A stretch of DNA of 64,000 nucleotides from Nemania diffusa (Eukaryota; Ascomycota; Sordariomycetes; Xylariales; Xylariaceae). The notes under the pieces were generated by a model. The model made no database searches. It was not told the DNA's origin and worked only from the letters and a program-made list of their open reading frames with translations. The position numbers and the translations under genes are program-made. The stretch is from positions 2,744,501 to 2,808,500 of the forward strand of contig JBBPUQ010000003.1 of assembly GCA_038501195.1 (NCBI GenBank). The letters run 5' to 3'. This document shows positions 11,174 through 25,800 of the stretch, piece by piece. Every line of letters begins with the position of its first letter. Positions within the stretch are counted from its first letter, which is position 1.

Positions 11174-13665
11174 ATGACAGTCACAGAAGTCGACGTGTTG
11201 ATCATCGGCGGCGGCTCGGCCGGCTTGTGTTGTGGCGTTTGGCTGGCCCGAAACGGCATCTCCTACCGGATCCTGGAGCGCCGGCATGGCAAGTTAATCA
11301 ACGGCCAGGCCGACGGCGTCCAGGTCCGGACCGTCGAGATCTTCGAGAGCTTCGGCATCTCGGAACAACTTGTCAAAGAGGCTTATCACGCCCTCGAAAT
11401 CACTTTTTGGTCCGATGACCAAGATGAAGGGAACGAGCGCCAGCATGAGGGGATAGAGGGAGCCACGTCGGAGAAAGGGGAGAGGGGAGAGGAGAGGGCG
11501 AAGGGCATTAGACGCACGCATTCTACCCCGGACACGGAGCCGGGCTTGAGCCATCTCCCGCAGTACGCATTATGAAATCAGCCCTTTGCCCATTCTAGAA
11601 AGCTTTTTAGTCCACTGAAAAACTTCAGAATGTGTTATAGGTGATGATTTCTAACCCCTAAATGCTTATAGTGTCATCCTTAACCAAGCGCGCATCAACG
11701 CGTTTCTAACTGACGAGATGGTGCGGGCGTCCGGGGCTACGAATATCGAATACGGCTGCGATGTTCAAGACGTGGTGGTCGACCGTAACCTTGTAGACGA
11801 CCCGGAAGCACATTGTATCACCGTCACTGCTCTGAAGGATGGCGTAGAGCAAGTCTATAAGGCTAAATACGCACTTGTAAGAAATTTCATTTAAACTTGT
11901 CTCCTTAATCTCCTATCTACAAGACCAGCCGATTTAACATTCTTCAAAGGGTAGCGATGGAGCACATAGCCAAGTCCGTAGATCCCTAGGCTTCAAAATG
12001 ATGGGTGACAGCAGCGATGAGGGTGAGTCGATCCCGCCCTCTCTCTCTTACATACTTATTTACCCCTTATAATATTCGTCTTTATTCTATCCGGTTTCTC
12101 TGGAGTCAAAGGATTCCTATCATAACTCGTTTCTTGCCTCAGGAGCTCTTCATGCTCTCTGATAAACCTCGTGACGCTTATTATTAACCCCTTACTTTGA
12201 AGTCTGGGGTGTCATGGATGTATACCCGAGGACGGACTTCCCAGATATCCGGAAGAAAGCAATAATCAAGTCCGAGCCAGGAAATCTCATCCTCATCCCG
12301 CGAGAAGGCGACTCCCTCGTACGCATGTACATGAATCTCTCCGGCGGCGCAGCGGCAGCCAAGGACGTGTCGCTAGCCCAACTACACGAGAAAGCCCAGC
12401 AGATATTCAGACCCTACGCCCTGGAATTCCCCGAGACACCCTGGTGGTCCGCATACGTGATCGGGCAGCGCCGTGAGTGATCCCTATGTCCGCTTTCTCC
12501 GCGTGCCGTTAAGATCAGATCCCTTCTGGGTTTCCAAAGCACGCTTGCAATGGGACACAGCTGACCCCAGACATTGTAGTCGCGGATGAGTTCCACGCCC
12601 ACCACCGCGTGTTCCTCAGCGGAGACGCATGCCACACGCACTCGCCAAAGGCAGGGCAGGGCATGAACGTGTCGCTACAGGACGGCTACAACATCGGGTG
12701 GAAGCTCGCAGCCGTGCTGCGGAAGCAGGCCCCGCCCGAGCTCCTCGAGACCTACGTGCTCGAGCGGCAGAAGACGGCGGCCGACCTGATCGATTTCGAC
12801 CGGTACTGGTCGAAGCTGTTCTCCAATGCAGATGGACACGGGCGTGGCATCACGGCCGGGTTATTCGTCAAGGCAGGTCGGTACATGGCGGGTCTGGAAA
12901 TCCGATACGACCCTTCGATCATCACCGCCGCCGCCGCGACGGGCCAAGCTTCGTTGGCAACGAAGCTAACCGTCGGCACCCGCTTTCCTAGTACCCGTGT
13001 TATCCGAGCGGGTGATGCGAGACAATTGTGGCTGACGACGGCCTTGCCCGCGGACTCGCGGTGGCACCTCGTAGTGTTCGGAGGCGATATTCAACATGGC
13101 AGCGCTGCTGCACGGCTGCAAAAGGTTCGCTACAGCCTCCCCCATGCCAATAACTCTTAGACAAAATCCGCTTACTAGCGCAATACTAGCTCGCGCTGGA
13201 TCTGGAGGGGCTCACTCGTGCCTTCACGCCGTCTGGATCCGACCCAGATGGTGTTTTCAACATAATTCTCGTGTTGTCGTCTAAGCGTGCGAATGTCGAG
13301 CTTGGAGAAATCCCTGAAATATTCACGCCAGTCACGGGTAAATGGAAGTCGAAGGGTAAGATCGTGGTAACACTACCGAAGGAATTATTGCTAACTGTCG
13401 ATATCTGATATAGACCTCTTAAAAGTCTTCGTTGATGACGAAGGCTATGATAAGACACACGGACATGCCTATGAGGCATATGGCATAGAGCCGAACCAGG
13501 GGGTCTTAGTTGTTGTACGGCCTGACCAATGTACGTTGAGCAACTTAATGAAGCTTAAACCCCCGCGTTGACCAGAGACTAGATATTGCTCGGATCGGTC
13601 CTTTAGACGATGTCCAAGACGTTGATTCATTTTTTAGCGGATGTCTAAAGAGAGTCAATCTGTGA
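11174..13665 (+). CDS. Phenol 2-monooxygenase-like FAD-dependent hydroxylase
   Basis: Aromatic-ring hydroxylase of the PheA/TfdB flavoprotein family, using FAD and NAD(P)H; substrate unknown. Eight exons: 11174-11562, 11672-11876, 11950-12022, 12203-12472, 12580-13124, 13190-13337, 13414-13530 and 13583-13665, giving 609 aa in frame. Motifs in order: VLIIGGGSAGLCCGVWLARN (ADP-binding, residues 9-28), NGQADGVQVRTVEIFESFG, GSDGAHSQVRRSLG (DG motif, about residue 199) and FLSGDACHTHSPKAGQGMNV (GD motif, Asp about 328). The last four exons form the thioredoxin-like C-terminal domain ending in FVDDEGYDKTHGHAYEAYG and VVVRPDQYIARIGPLDD. A charged Glu/Gly/Arg insertion (about residues 84-110) sits where the family usually has a short loop. 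All key motifs are intact. Role could be catabolism of phenolics or tailoring of an aromatic metabolite; no biosynthetic partners are adjacent. Confidence 0.9.
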
Positions 13666-13876
13666 GATTTGTTTTAATCTATATGGTTACATATGACAAA
13701 TTTCTAGGTCGGTCTAGCTAACTATTGCACGTGAACGCTCGGTGTAAAATATCATCGTAACAAATTATCTATAGCTGGGTCATTGAGTTGCGCTCTATAA
13801 ACTCAAATTGTGGTATCATCGTATATACATGAAATAGCTAGCAGTATTGGCATGAAACAAACATTGTTCGAGGAGA

Positions 13877-16800
13877 TTAGCTATTGACCTCCGCGAACCA
13901 TGTTCTGAGCAAGCCTGCCAACGCGCCAGGGAGATCCTCAAGATTATGTACAACGAGGTAGTACTGGAAGGGGAATGTGTCGAGATAGTATTCTGTCCTG
14001 ATCTCATCGTTACCCAGAAACTTGACTTTCTTCAGTTTTAGCACACTTTGCTCCTTTTTGTTTGTTGTATCATCCATGATGATGAATACAATCATGATGC
14101 GCTCTTCAATCGCCTCACGAAGGAGGACCTGGATATTCTCGTGCTCTGAAGAGGGAGTGAGACCATCGGAGAGGATAAGGGCTAGTTGCCAAAGGTCTTC
14201 TGAGCCACGACTGGTGCTCTGCTGTCGCGCCAACCGGAAACGTTCGATCGTCTGGCGGACTAGGAATTGTATGTTCGTGTAATCTTGCTGAAAGCTGAAT
14301 CGCTGCAGCACCTTGGCACCGGCATCGTGGGATGCGAAGGGCTCTGAAAATTCGTGGGCCATGAAGACATTTGCGCCAAAGCCCAAAACACCAACCTGAC
14401 CAACCTCGAGCATGGTTAGAGCTCGTGATACCATGACGAGGGATTCCAGGGCAAGCCCGCCAGAGCTAGATTCCCCCATGCTCTTGCTGTCATCGACGCA
14501 GAGTAGGATCTGGTACGAGCGTTTGGTTGGGATCGCTCTCCGCATCCAGATCTTGTCCCTCTTGTAACTAGAAGCAATGTACGGAATAATTCGCTTGATG
14601 TTGAGACGCTTACCAGTTCTATATGAACCAGAAAGCTTGGTTGACTGGGAAGGCGTTAAGATAAGCCGAAGCTGTGAGGTTAGAGATAGCGAAAGCGGAT
14701 GAGTCTTGCTCTGAAAGTTTGTCCACTGCTGCATCGCCTCTTCGTAGTCTCTCAACTGTAGCCCTGGTTCCAAATGGGTAGATGATAATTGCGTAGAGGT
14801 TTCTTGTATAGTGTCCTCAATCTCATCCGAGGCTAGCGCGCTATTGGAGGGAGGTGTTACATCTTGGTTGTAGGCACCTTGATGCGTAGTTACACCGGCA
14901 TCCCGTTCGTCTCGTAGCTCATCATGTTTTGTCGGTCGCTCATCGGCCTTTGATGCGTCCATCTCATCCACATCATTCTCATCCTGGGTGTTGCTATCCT
15001 CGGGCAGGATTCGATCATTTGGAGGTTGATCTTCATCATCATCTATTGCCATGGCATCATTAATCGGCAGCGTTTGTTCCTCGCTGGCAGTTCCCATCGC
15101 TTGTGTGTCTGCAGCAGCTTCGTCGTTCTCCAAATGTTGGAATTCCTGGATCTTGGCGTCTTGCTCCATATTTGGCTGTTGTTGAGGTTGGTTTTTCTGG
15201 GCTGCTTTGATCTCCCGTTGCTGTTTGTGCCATTTTTCTAGAGCATCTCCAAGCGCCTTGAAAGGGTGCGAGTCAGCTGGTTCAGTAGTATCATCGGGTT
15301 CGGTTTCCATGGGAATATCTTGAGATTGGGACAAGCTTCCCTTTTGACCTTCGGACTTGTTTTGATTCAGTGTGTCATCGCCCGCCTGGCCAACCTCTTT
15401 TTCGAGGGCAGAATCTTGCATATTATCATGATCTTCGCCTTGATCTGCGTCTTCATCTTGTCCGCCACCTCTTACATCGCTTGGGACAACGTGGTCCTTG
15501 TTTGTATTAGAATCGTCCTTATGCGCTTCTTCCATCCTCTCGTTTTCATCCGGGGATTCATTCGAGGCATCGTCCTGGTTCTCTTGTGCCTGCTCCTCGT
15601 CGTTTATTTGAGAGTTCTCGTCTCCTAGTCCTTCTTCTACTTCGATGTTTTTGTCGTCGTCTATTGGGCCTATATCCATTTCCGTCTCCTCGTTATCCTC
15701 AATGTCCTGGTCGCTCATTGCTCTATCTTCCTTTTCCTGTTGGTCTATATCTGACAACTCGTCTAGTTTGTCATCGTCGATCGACGAAAGAGACTCGTCG
15801 TCTTTCGCATCTATTTCCATGTCATCTGGTAGAGCAAGGGTCTCTTGATCTTGGACGTTCTGGTCTTGCTGATTGGGCTCCTCATGATGTTGGACATCTT
15901 CCTCCATTTCTACACCCGCCTCTTCATCCTCGTCCTCGCCACCTTGCTCATTTTGTTCACCTTCGTCTGGCTTAAGGTCTTGAGCCGCGGGTTGATCAGC
16001 AGCAGCAGTTTCTTCATCTTTCTTCTGCCCTTTGGGCTTGTCACCCTTCTGGTCTTTTTCTGCCTCATCTTCATTTGTACCATCCCACATCTTTTCGTCC
16101 ACGGCAGTTGGGTCTAGGTCATCAACATCACCGCGCTCTTCATCTATTTCGTCTTTAGACTCATCGTCGTCACGGTCTGACCCATTTTCGTCATCCTCGC
16201 CATCCACGCTATTAATGTCGCCTTCCATATCTTCGTCGGCCATATCAACGGCATCCTTTTCGTCCTCTATGTTTCGGTCAGAGTCAGCATTTTTCTCTTG
16301 AGCTAACTCAGATAAATCCTCATCCGGTTGTATGTCCTTGCTGATATCATCTGCGCCTTCACCTTCCCCGAGTCCGGTGCCCCCTTCAAGATTCTCGCTC
16401 TGTCCGGCTGTTTCTTCAGATTTCTCCTGCGGCGTACAGAAACCCTGAGATGCAAGTTGAGTGAAGTGCTTGCTCATTGTAAAGCCCAGTTTACATGTCA
16501 TTTGGTGACCATTCGCAAATAATTGGGTTGAGTGATTGCAGATGCTCTCATACTGGTGTACAATAGGAGCAATAGTAGCCATCAAAGGTGGTACCAAGAC
16601 CCTGACAGTTGGATCGTTCCAGTCCATCTGTTTGGATATGTCAAGGGTTTCGCAGATACTATTCTTAATTTGAACCATATGAAGCGCCCGAATTGATGCT
16701 ATTAAATGCTCGTGATGTCTGAGCAACCAACTGGCTTCTTCGGGTGAACTAGGATGTCCGGCAATACTCTTGTTGAATTGCTCTATAGCAACGAGCATAC

Positions 16801-19800
16801 TGTCGCAGAGTTTTTTGACATTTCGAGTCAAAAGCTCAATGCTTTGACTACCGGTCCTTGACACATTGCCAAGTTCTTCTCGAATAACAACCCAGGGTTG
16901 GATCTGCTCAATCACAAACGCTAGATCTGGCCGCTCTTGGCAAGCACCATTTAGATTGTCGCGGAGTTCATCGAATGACGACTCTATACTGTGCATAGCT
17001 TGTATGTGTTCTGTAGAGATCAAGCCAACAGGGAGGGTTAGCTGGGACTCTAATCTGGTCGACAGAGAGATGGTCCTCTCCCTCCAGAGTATGAGAAGAT
17101 CAAGGATTTTGCGGTTGTCAAGATTGCCGAATTTGGCGTGTAGCTCGACAACTTGGATACCAACACTCAAAATCTCAACAAGCCAGGAGAGAGCCCTTTG
17201 ATAGCCACCAGTGATCTTCCCGACTTGGATCTCGCTACGCTTTTTTGTATTTGCAAGCGATTGGAGTGAATCGGAGGCTTCTTGTAGAGCTATGAGATCG
17301 TCGACTGTTGCCTGAAGCTCGCCTCTCTGACGCAAGGTGGTATGCATAATGCCCTCAAGTAGCCCAACGCTTCGAATCGTCTCTGCTGCAGTCAAGTCTT
17401 CTGAGTGACTTTGAGCTGTAGTTCGAACGCGTGGTGCTAGATCTAACATCTTGTGGAAGTAATAGTCTACACTATCTAGCCCAGTAAGATTACTATCGGC
17501 TAAGGGAGCTACCGATGCGAGTACTGTAGAAAGGGACTCTTGTTTGACAAGTGCATCGAGGCCGAGGTTATACGGGAACCCCATTTGTCTAACCGCTTTT
17601 AAAGTCTCAGCGAAGAGCTTTCTCTTGCGTGATTTCAGGTGCTTGGTAAGGCCCTTGTTCTCGTCATTAAGAATCGAAGGCGTTTCTTTCCGTAACTCAA
17701 CCATTTGCGTATTCAGGGTTGACAAGAAATCATCAATGACGCTTACGGTGTCGATAGCAGACTCTGGTATTTGACTCAATTTGCTCATGAGTTGGACGGT
17801 ACGTTGCACATTGGCTAGTCGCTTATATCTGCCCTCCCAACCAGAGATGTACTTGTTGCATACATCGAGAGCGCTCATGTCAATTGCAGGAGGCATATGA
17901 GATTTGCTTGAGACAACCGTCTCTTGTTGGGTTGCATCGGGTAGCCCTTGGTCTATGACCGATTTCATGGGTTGGTTGAGCACGTCACGAAACTTTCGGA
18001 CGATTCTAAATAGCTTTTGATGAGACTTCCGAGCACTCTCTCTCAGTGCGGCTATGTTAGTATCTTTCCAGCTCGCCAGAAGCACGATGTCTTTCATCTG
18101 TTTTTCAATAGGAGTTCGGCCACCACGTATTAAGTCTTCGATAGACTTTTCGTAACGAGCATAGAAGTTGATGAAGTTACGCAGGCTGTCACGTATGATA
18201 GTCAATGCTGGAAACTCCGAGATAAGTAGCATAAGTTGGACGTGCAACTGCTTCAAAAGATTGAGCCTACCAGCGAACTGGCCGACTGGCGCTGAGGAAA
18301 AATAAGTCTCAAGTTCTTTCATCAAGCTCAGCGCGTGATTTTGAATTTCTTCAGTAGCTTGGGAGCGGTTCATTGCTCCAGAAATAACAGCCTGATACGC
18401 AATAAACCACCATGAGTCTGCATCGTCATTGCACTTTGCGATTTCCATATCGAATAGTTTGCTCCACGTTGAAAGCTCTAGGCGACGCCAGGAGACAAGC
18501 ATATCGGTTAGACGGGTGTAGAGAGGTAAGACACTGTAGGTCTTACTCGCCCATCCGCCAAATTGCCATTCATACACGAATGCATGAAGATGCTCAACCC
18601 TTGGTATTAGTTTAGCAAGTGGGTCAGCATGACCGAGTTCTAAGACCATACCACATGCTAACACAACGTCAGTAAGTGGTTGTAGATGGCCAATCTCATC
18701 GATGTCTTGGAGTTGGCGAAAGCGCGCGCGGATATCGCTAACTAAATTGACTAGCTTTCGAACTTCGGCAAGATTTGGATCGATATAGAAATTGTAGTTG
18801 GTGGGCGTAGTAGTGCTTGTAAGGTGCTTCACCTCCCCTTCCAGGGCTAGGAGGGTTGCTGAGAGCAGGTCTCGGTCTACGATCCCATAGTCTTCAGTCC
18901 GACTGACTTTCTTTGCTGCGTGTTGTATAAGCGTTTTGAGGCTCTCTGATGTACTTTGAGGATTCAAGAAGATTGCTCTATGTGCCTTGGCTAGCTTAAT
19001 AGCCATGTTTCGAGCGTTGTTCATTCGGGGAGGTTCAAGCTGCTCTTGCCCTTCTTTTTCATTAACGAAGCCTGGAAATAGCTCATTAAAAGCTGCCTGC
19101 TCTGCTGCTTCTTCTTCGTCCTGCCCACCTCGGTAACGAAACATGCTATTCTTGATTTCCTCTGCTTTCCTATCCTCTTCTAGTTTTTGGGTCCATTGGC
19201 TGTAAAATGCATGAACAGATTCAAAGACATCTTGCTGGATGCGGCCGACACCATGCAGTCCTTCAATGCTTCTAACTATCCCGGCATACTCTAAGAACTC
19301 TGATCCCAGAGACGCAACCGGCTTCAGAATAGAGGGCTCCGGCTTACCACCAATGAAAGGTACAAGATCTAAAAGTTTCAAGGATGGAGATTCGTGGGCT
19401 GCGGATTGTATCTTTCCCTCCATTCCTAGAGATATACCAATAATCAGGCAATTGAGAATATTAACTGTTGGTAATGTAATATCCTCATATGCACGAAAAT
19501 GTTGCGTTAATCTAGACCTGATTCTTGATACATTTTCGTAGATCACCTGAAGCTCTTGAGTAGCTGCGTCGGAGCCAAGAGAATGCTGAAATAGGATGGC
19601 GTCGAGATCGGAAGCCAAAATAACATTGAGTATATTGTTAAACTCGGCCTGAATCTTAGCGAGCCTAGAAGTTTTCGGTCGGTATGTTACTTGAACCGCA
19701 GTTGGTCGCGCTCCGATAGACATTATATCTTGCTTGATGATCTCGCAGCGCAGATTCGTCGACTGCCCTGTTTGAAATCGTGCGTAATCTTCTAGGGTCT

Positions 19801-22800
19801 GCAGTTGATCTTTTAGATCCCTAAAAAGCTCATCATAACTCTCGAGCTCAACTAGAGGACGAAGCTGTGGATCGAAGGCTTTGTTGGGGATGTATAGCTT
19901 GACTAAGGCAACGGAAAATTGTATCCATGCATTGGCTAAGTAGGTATATTCCGTAAACCTACTAGCTTGATGTGCAATTAGGGATACGAACGCAGCGACA
20001 AAGTGCTTATTGACTGTGCTTGAGGGTCCGTCCAAGTAGCCAGAAACCGACTGAGGTAAGATATTTTTAACTTCGAATGATAAGCCGCCTTCGGTAAACC
20101 TGATAAAGGCAAGTATAGAGTCGTTAGCCGGATTGCACCGAGCTGCTTTAAACATCTCAGCCAAACCAGATTCGATTGCAGCCAATATATCCAACATTAA
20201 ATGCCATAGCGCCTCATTCAACTTCTCAGACCGGTTAGCAGTGAGTGGGTTTGATTGTTGGCTGATTTGCCCAGCTAGCAGAGGTAGTTCTGTTTCAAGT
20301 GACATGAGTCGGCTAAGGGGTGCTGAATCAACGCCGTTAAGCTTCTGTAGGACCTTAGTCGACAAGCTCCCCCTCCATTGTACTGACTGTTGGTCATCAT
20401 GGACGAGCGTCTCTATCATTTGCAACGATTTGGATGTATCAGTTGCGCTGTTGATACGTAAGAGTGCGATTAGTGACGTGTCAGACAGAGAGACTACCTC
20501 ATCTACGGCAGGTAGATGTTCACGCGGTCTGCAAATGTAGTCAACAGTGGTAAGTTGTCTGATAGCTTCAAACTCGGTAGCTAAGAATGGGGTTGTGGGA
20601 GCGCTATCATCAGCGTAACGGGTATGCATTTGCTGGATTTCGGTCTGCAATGGTTGGAAGAGGCTGTCTATGCTTGCTTCTCCAAGTCGCACAAGACCAT
20701 AAGCTTGGATGAAAGAGTCCATTATCTTAGCAAGATCAGCCAGCGCTACCGTTGACTTCCACTTCACCTGGTCGAATTGCGCTGCAAGATTCTCCATACG
20801 AACAAGTTGGTCAAATACATGCTCGTTTTGAATTGGGATAGGTCGTAGTAGTTTCCACAGATTTTCCATCTCTAAGCCAGTCGATAGCTTAAATCCAGAT
20901 ATGAAACAGTCGTTCAGACCTTCAGAAACATCAATAATCAGTTGACGAATACCGTTGGTGCCAACATTCTGTAGATGATCATTAAAATTTGTGGACATAT
21001 GACCTAGGTGGGCTTGAAATGTTGCCTCTTCGAAGGGTGATTGAATGAGATATTGAAACGTTCTCTTCCAGAAGTGAACAAGATCTCGGAGGAAATGTGT
21101 ATCCCCCTATTGAAGTTAGCGATGCATAAGGCATTATTTCTGGAATAATCACTTACATTCGAGCCGGTAGGCGTTTGAAATTGACCTCTGATGTAAGCCT
21201 CCACTGCTCTCAGAACACCCGTAAGAAACTTAGCTGATCGGCCAGTTGACTCTTTTTGGACAGCGGCAACCTTGTCCGCAACAAACGAACGCTGTAATCG
21301 ATTCAAGCCGGAGGTCTTGACATTAACTACTCGAGACTTCTGAAGCTCAAGAGCACTCCAGGCCTCAGCTAATGTCCAGGATAATTCGTAGCAAGTTGCC
21401 CAGAAAAACGGCAGTCGTGAAGAGAGTTCATGTAGCAAAGGGACAATAGGAGAATTCTGCAGAGGATGCAGGGCCTGTCTCAAGTTAGTATTTGAAAAGA
21501 GAAAATATGCTAAGATACTTACCAAAAAGTCCATGATCTCGTGTGATGAATACCCAGTTGATGTATTGCAAAGGGCCCGTATCGAATCCAGAATATCAAC
21601 GGTTAGTTGTGATGGGACAATTGGCCAGGCTGAGCTAACGACCTGTTCGGAAATGAGACGATTTCCGTCCAGTAAGCTTGACCTAATAGAATAGCTTGTC
21701 AAACTCGAGATCCTTGAGCCAAGATTCAAATCGTCAAAGGAGAGGCTGTCTATAGCTAACCGGCTTAGACGCGTTTTATTGACACTGTCATGAGCCATGG
21801 CCGTGATCATTGATTGATATCTCTCTAGACTTGCTTCGACATCAGCAATTTTCCCAGCCCAACTGCGCACAGCCAAGGATTGTGGCTCGATGTAGAGCTC
21901 AACGGCGCGATTTCTCATAGCTCTGGAAAGCTCGCCATATCGAGGATCCACAGTCAAAAACACGCGGAAGTCTGGATGGGGTTTGATAATTCGAGGCTCT
22001 CCATCTGCTCCGCAGTGCTCATTTATGATCAAAGAGCCCTCTGGTTCCAGTAATGAATTCAGACGATCTAGGACAGAGGCGCTACAAAGGTTCGCATTGT
22101 CGAGCACAAGCCACTCGCCTTTTTGGAGAGCCTGGACAATAACTCCATCTAACCATTCAAATCTGGGGTCGGCGATGCTAGTAGGCCGCTGGAGTAGATC
22201 TTGTGTTTCTTTCAGGGCAGTTGCGAGGTCCGAATCAGGGGAAATTTGGGCGTACAGTCTGTCGATGAGGTTTAAAAGATAAGCACTGTCATTTGCCTGC
22301 TGTTTTCTATTTCCAAGAGCGTGTAGAAGATCAACAGCCACATCAGGGACAACTTCAGGCAAGGCACCGAGGGTTGACAATTCCAAAGTTGACGTTAGTT
22401 GTCGCAAAGTTATATTGACTTCTCTCAAAGGGTCGGCCTGTTCAAACCCTCCGATGAGGTCCATGGTATCAATATCAGCGTTCATTGGAAATATAACTAG
22501 TGATCTCCCAGCTTGAGCGGCGATTTGCTGGAGAAGAGCCGACTTGCCACAACCTGAAGGGCCAACAAGAATGCAAGGGACGTTGTGCTTAACGCATACA
22601 AGCAGAGATTCCAACTCCTGGAATCTTGCAACAGAGTCAATGCCTGGAGGGCGTGAAGATTTTAGTAGCTTGTTTCGCAACATATGCGCCAAACCAACCT
22701 GAAAGGCCGAAGAACTAATGGCATAATACAGCTGATGAGCTTTTGGAGGCGACCCAAAGGCTTCCGTATACAACTGGTTGACTTCTGAACGATCTCTGTC

Positions 22801-25800
22801 ACTTCGAAAACGCTGTTTAATAGCAATATTCAAGAAGTCGTGAACTGTCCCATTAGAGAGAAGGGGATCAGGAGAGGTCAGCAGATGAAGCCAACGAAGA
22901 GTATCACGAAGGTTGAACTCCCACGGACTACCTTGAGACCCGAAAGCTCGCTCAACTACAATTCGCGTCTCGAGATTGGAAATAAACTTGATCATCTGAG
23001 CAACTGTTTCAGAGGGAACACTAGGAAAGTTGTGATGAGCTATTAGAAGCAAGTCCTCATCGCTGAATACGTCTGCATATACAACGATGAACCGGTTGAC
23101 GAAAGAGCTAGGCAAGCCTTTCCTTCCACCTCCTTGATGATGTGGATTTTGAGCGGCAAAGAGACGAAAGTCAGGGTGCCTCTTGAAAACTTGATCCAAT
23201 TCAGAAACATAGACCTCCCCACGATGATCTAGGCAGGCATTAAGACCCTCAAGAACTGATTGAGAAGCTAAGTTCATTTCGTCCAAGAGCACCCATTCGC
23301 CATTCTGCATGGCTCGTAGAAATGGTGCGTCCCTCCACGCGAAATGGCCAGCTTCGGCACCTTCTACTGGAACATCGGTGCCGAAGAGGTCCATAAGATC
23401 TGTCTGATCCGAAAGATTTATTCTTGTCAAAGGTTGCCCGCAAGCCCTAGCAAGAGCGCTCACGAGCGTTGTCTTTCCCACGCCAGGACTACCTTCTAAG
23501 AGAATGGGTTTCTGTACTTGTAGTGCCCGTATGACTCTCATTGCGTTCATTTTAGTCGTCGGGGCGTTTAGAGCAAATCCAACTTCGAAGTTCTCATTAG
23601 TTTTCCGCCCAAGCGCATATTCTCCAATCCGCAGTTCAGTAGACCCAATAGCAAGGTCTAAGGGGGCACGATATATTGAGGTAGCATCAGCGCCCAAGAG
23701 TTCACTCAATTTATCAAGACACTTCTGCCGCTGTTCGTCCAGGCTTTTGGGGTCGATAGCAATCAATGCTGATGGATTCGCGCCGAGAGTGTCGATAAAC
23801 ACGGTTGCAGCTCCTTGGACAACACAGAATATACCATTTTGGTTTTCACTCTTGTTAATAAAATTTACCCAGACAAGAATATCTCGGATTGAAAAGGCTG
23901 TTGACGCTGTGGACCGGAAAGATTGGCCAAACCAACGGGAGAAATCGACAATGACTTGGGCAAATGGTTCATACTCCTGCTTGAGTTTTGACAGGATGAT
24001 GTGAAGAATATCATCATTGCCTGACAACGGTGGTACCCATATCTCTGTGAACCTGTTCCTCAAAGCTGGCGATAGTTCTTTCTTACCAAAGTCGCCACCG
24101 GGATTCATCGTTGCAAGGAATTGGAACCCAGCATCAGCTTTGACGAAAGAATTGTCAATACCTTTTTCAGCAAGTAAAATGGTACGTTGCGGTTCAAGAA
24201 CGGAGTTAAGTCTTTCCAAAACAGAGTCCTCTGCAAGTGATATTTCATCAAGGAGAAAATAATGGCCACTACGCATGGCTTGAACCAGGCTTCCATCAGC
24301 CCATTCGAATAGTGCCTTGCTCTTCACTTCATTCTCGGAGATTCGTTTTTGTAGATTTTCTGGGAGTTTAGCTACTAACGAGCCATCGAGAGCATGGTAC
24401 GCTGATAACAGTTGATCTATACCACCATTGACATGCTGTTGTAAAGTTTGAAGAGCTTGAATAACATCTTTCATCAATGTGTCAATAACCGCAGCACGAT
24501 TTCGAATGGGTCGTTGTGATCCGATAAGGTCTCCTGTCTCCGTGTTTTGATGAGCATTGACGATATGAAGTTCTTTGCCGAGAGATTCAGCAAGAAGTTG
24601 ACAGACTGTGGTTTTACCACATCCGGTTTCGCCAACCAACAAAACTGGTTCATTGTGACGAAGGGCACTCGCAACTAGAACATAGAGTCTACGCATGGCC
24701 TGGGTCCACACGACGCCCTGACTATTGTCGGGAGGCTGTACTCGAAGATGTGGCGATCGCTGGAAGTCGTAGAGTTGATCTTGATCGATCTGGACTTTAA
24801 AAACGGTCTCAATGACTTTTTTGACAGCTAAGCGTTCCTCTTCGTTTCTGACTCTTTCGGCCAGAAGCATAAAGCCGTTGACTGCAATCTCCTCTCGCGA
24901 TTCCGCACCTCTTGAAGCCCACCTAAATAGATCTCTTAGTGTTGCGAAACTATCCTTATTCTCGAATAGACGACTGCTCTGCCGCAATCTCGATAATTCC
25001 TTGTAGACGTTGACAATTCGTTTGCAGTCAGATGGCGCGGTGTATATACTGCGCTTTTGAAGAATTGTCTCAAGTTCATCTTCAGGAATATCATCGAAAT
25101 GGAGTTCAAGGAAGCGGTTGCGAAAAGCCCGCGACAGTGCTTTTCTTCCCCCATACAGCCCGGCTGGGTTTTGTGTCGCGAAAAGCATAAAGTTCTCATG
25201 AGGGCGTACCACTTCTTGTGTTTCAGGGATAAGTAGCTCACGATTGTCGTCCAGGAGACGATTGAGGGCCTCCAAAACATCGGTTGGGGCAAGATTCAAT
25301 TCGTCTAGCACAATCCAATGCCCTTGTCTTAAAGCTTGCACTAACAGGCCCTCTTGGAATCGTAGTTTACCACTAGCATCCGAGACGTATGTCCCTAGAT
25401 ACTCTTGAAGATCTGTGTGTTCGTGGTTATTGATGCGGACAAACTTATTGCCGCTATAATTAGCAAGGTATTCGATCATACTGGTCTTGCCTGCCGAAGT
25501 GGGACCCTGAATGAGAATGGGAAAGCGCCTCGTTGATGTGGCCCGCACAAGATTCAACAGGTTTCTTTCTATATAGGGTGTGATGATATAGTCAGAACGC
25601 TCAATTGGTGTCTCAGCACCTTGTAGTAGCCAATAATGACGATCCCTATTCCTGTTCAGAAACTTGACATACTCCTTTCCGTCACTCGGATGTCTAGGTG
25701 GTTGGGAGAGTATAGATCGAGCATTGCCATTCCTATCTAGTAGATGATGGTGAATTAGAGGTACGAGTGTCTCCTCCGATGCTCTATCCAGGAGTGTTAG

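Noticed and set aside
11174..13665. A secondary-metabolite gene cluster around the flavin monooxygenase
   Set aside because: Neighbours are an NADH dehydrogenase and midasin; no synthase, P450, regulator or dedicated transporter lies nearby.
15026..16301. Hydrophobic open frames on the plus strand suggesting membrane proteins
   Set aside because: They are the antisense of midasin's Asp/Glu-rich domain (GAT/GAA read backwards as Ile/Phe/Ser/Leu).
20980..21010. Two giant adjacent open frames read as two separate genes
   Set aside because: A 50-nt intron (21107-21156) joins them in frame, giving one midasin protein with six AAA modules and a C-terminal MIDAS domain of the expected size.
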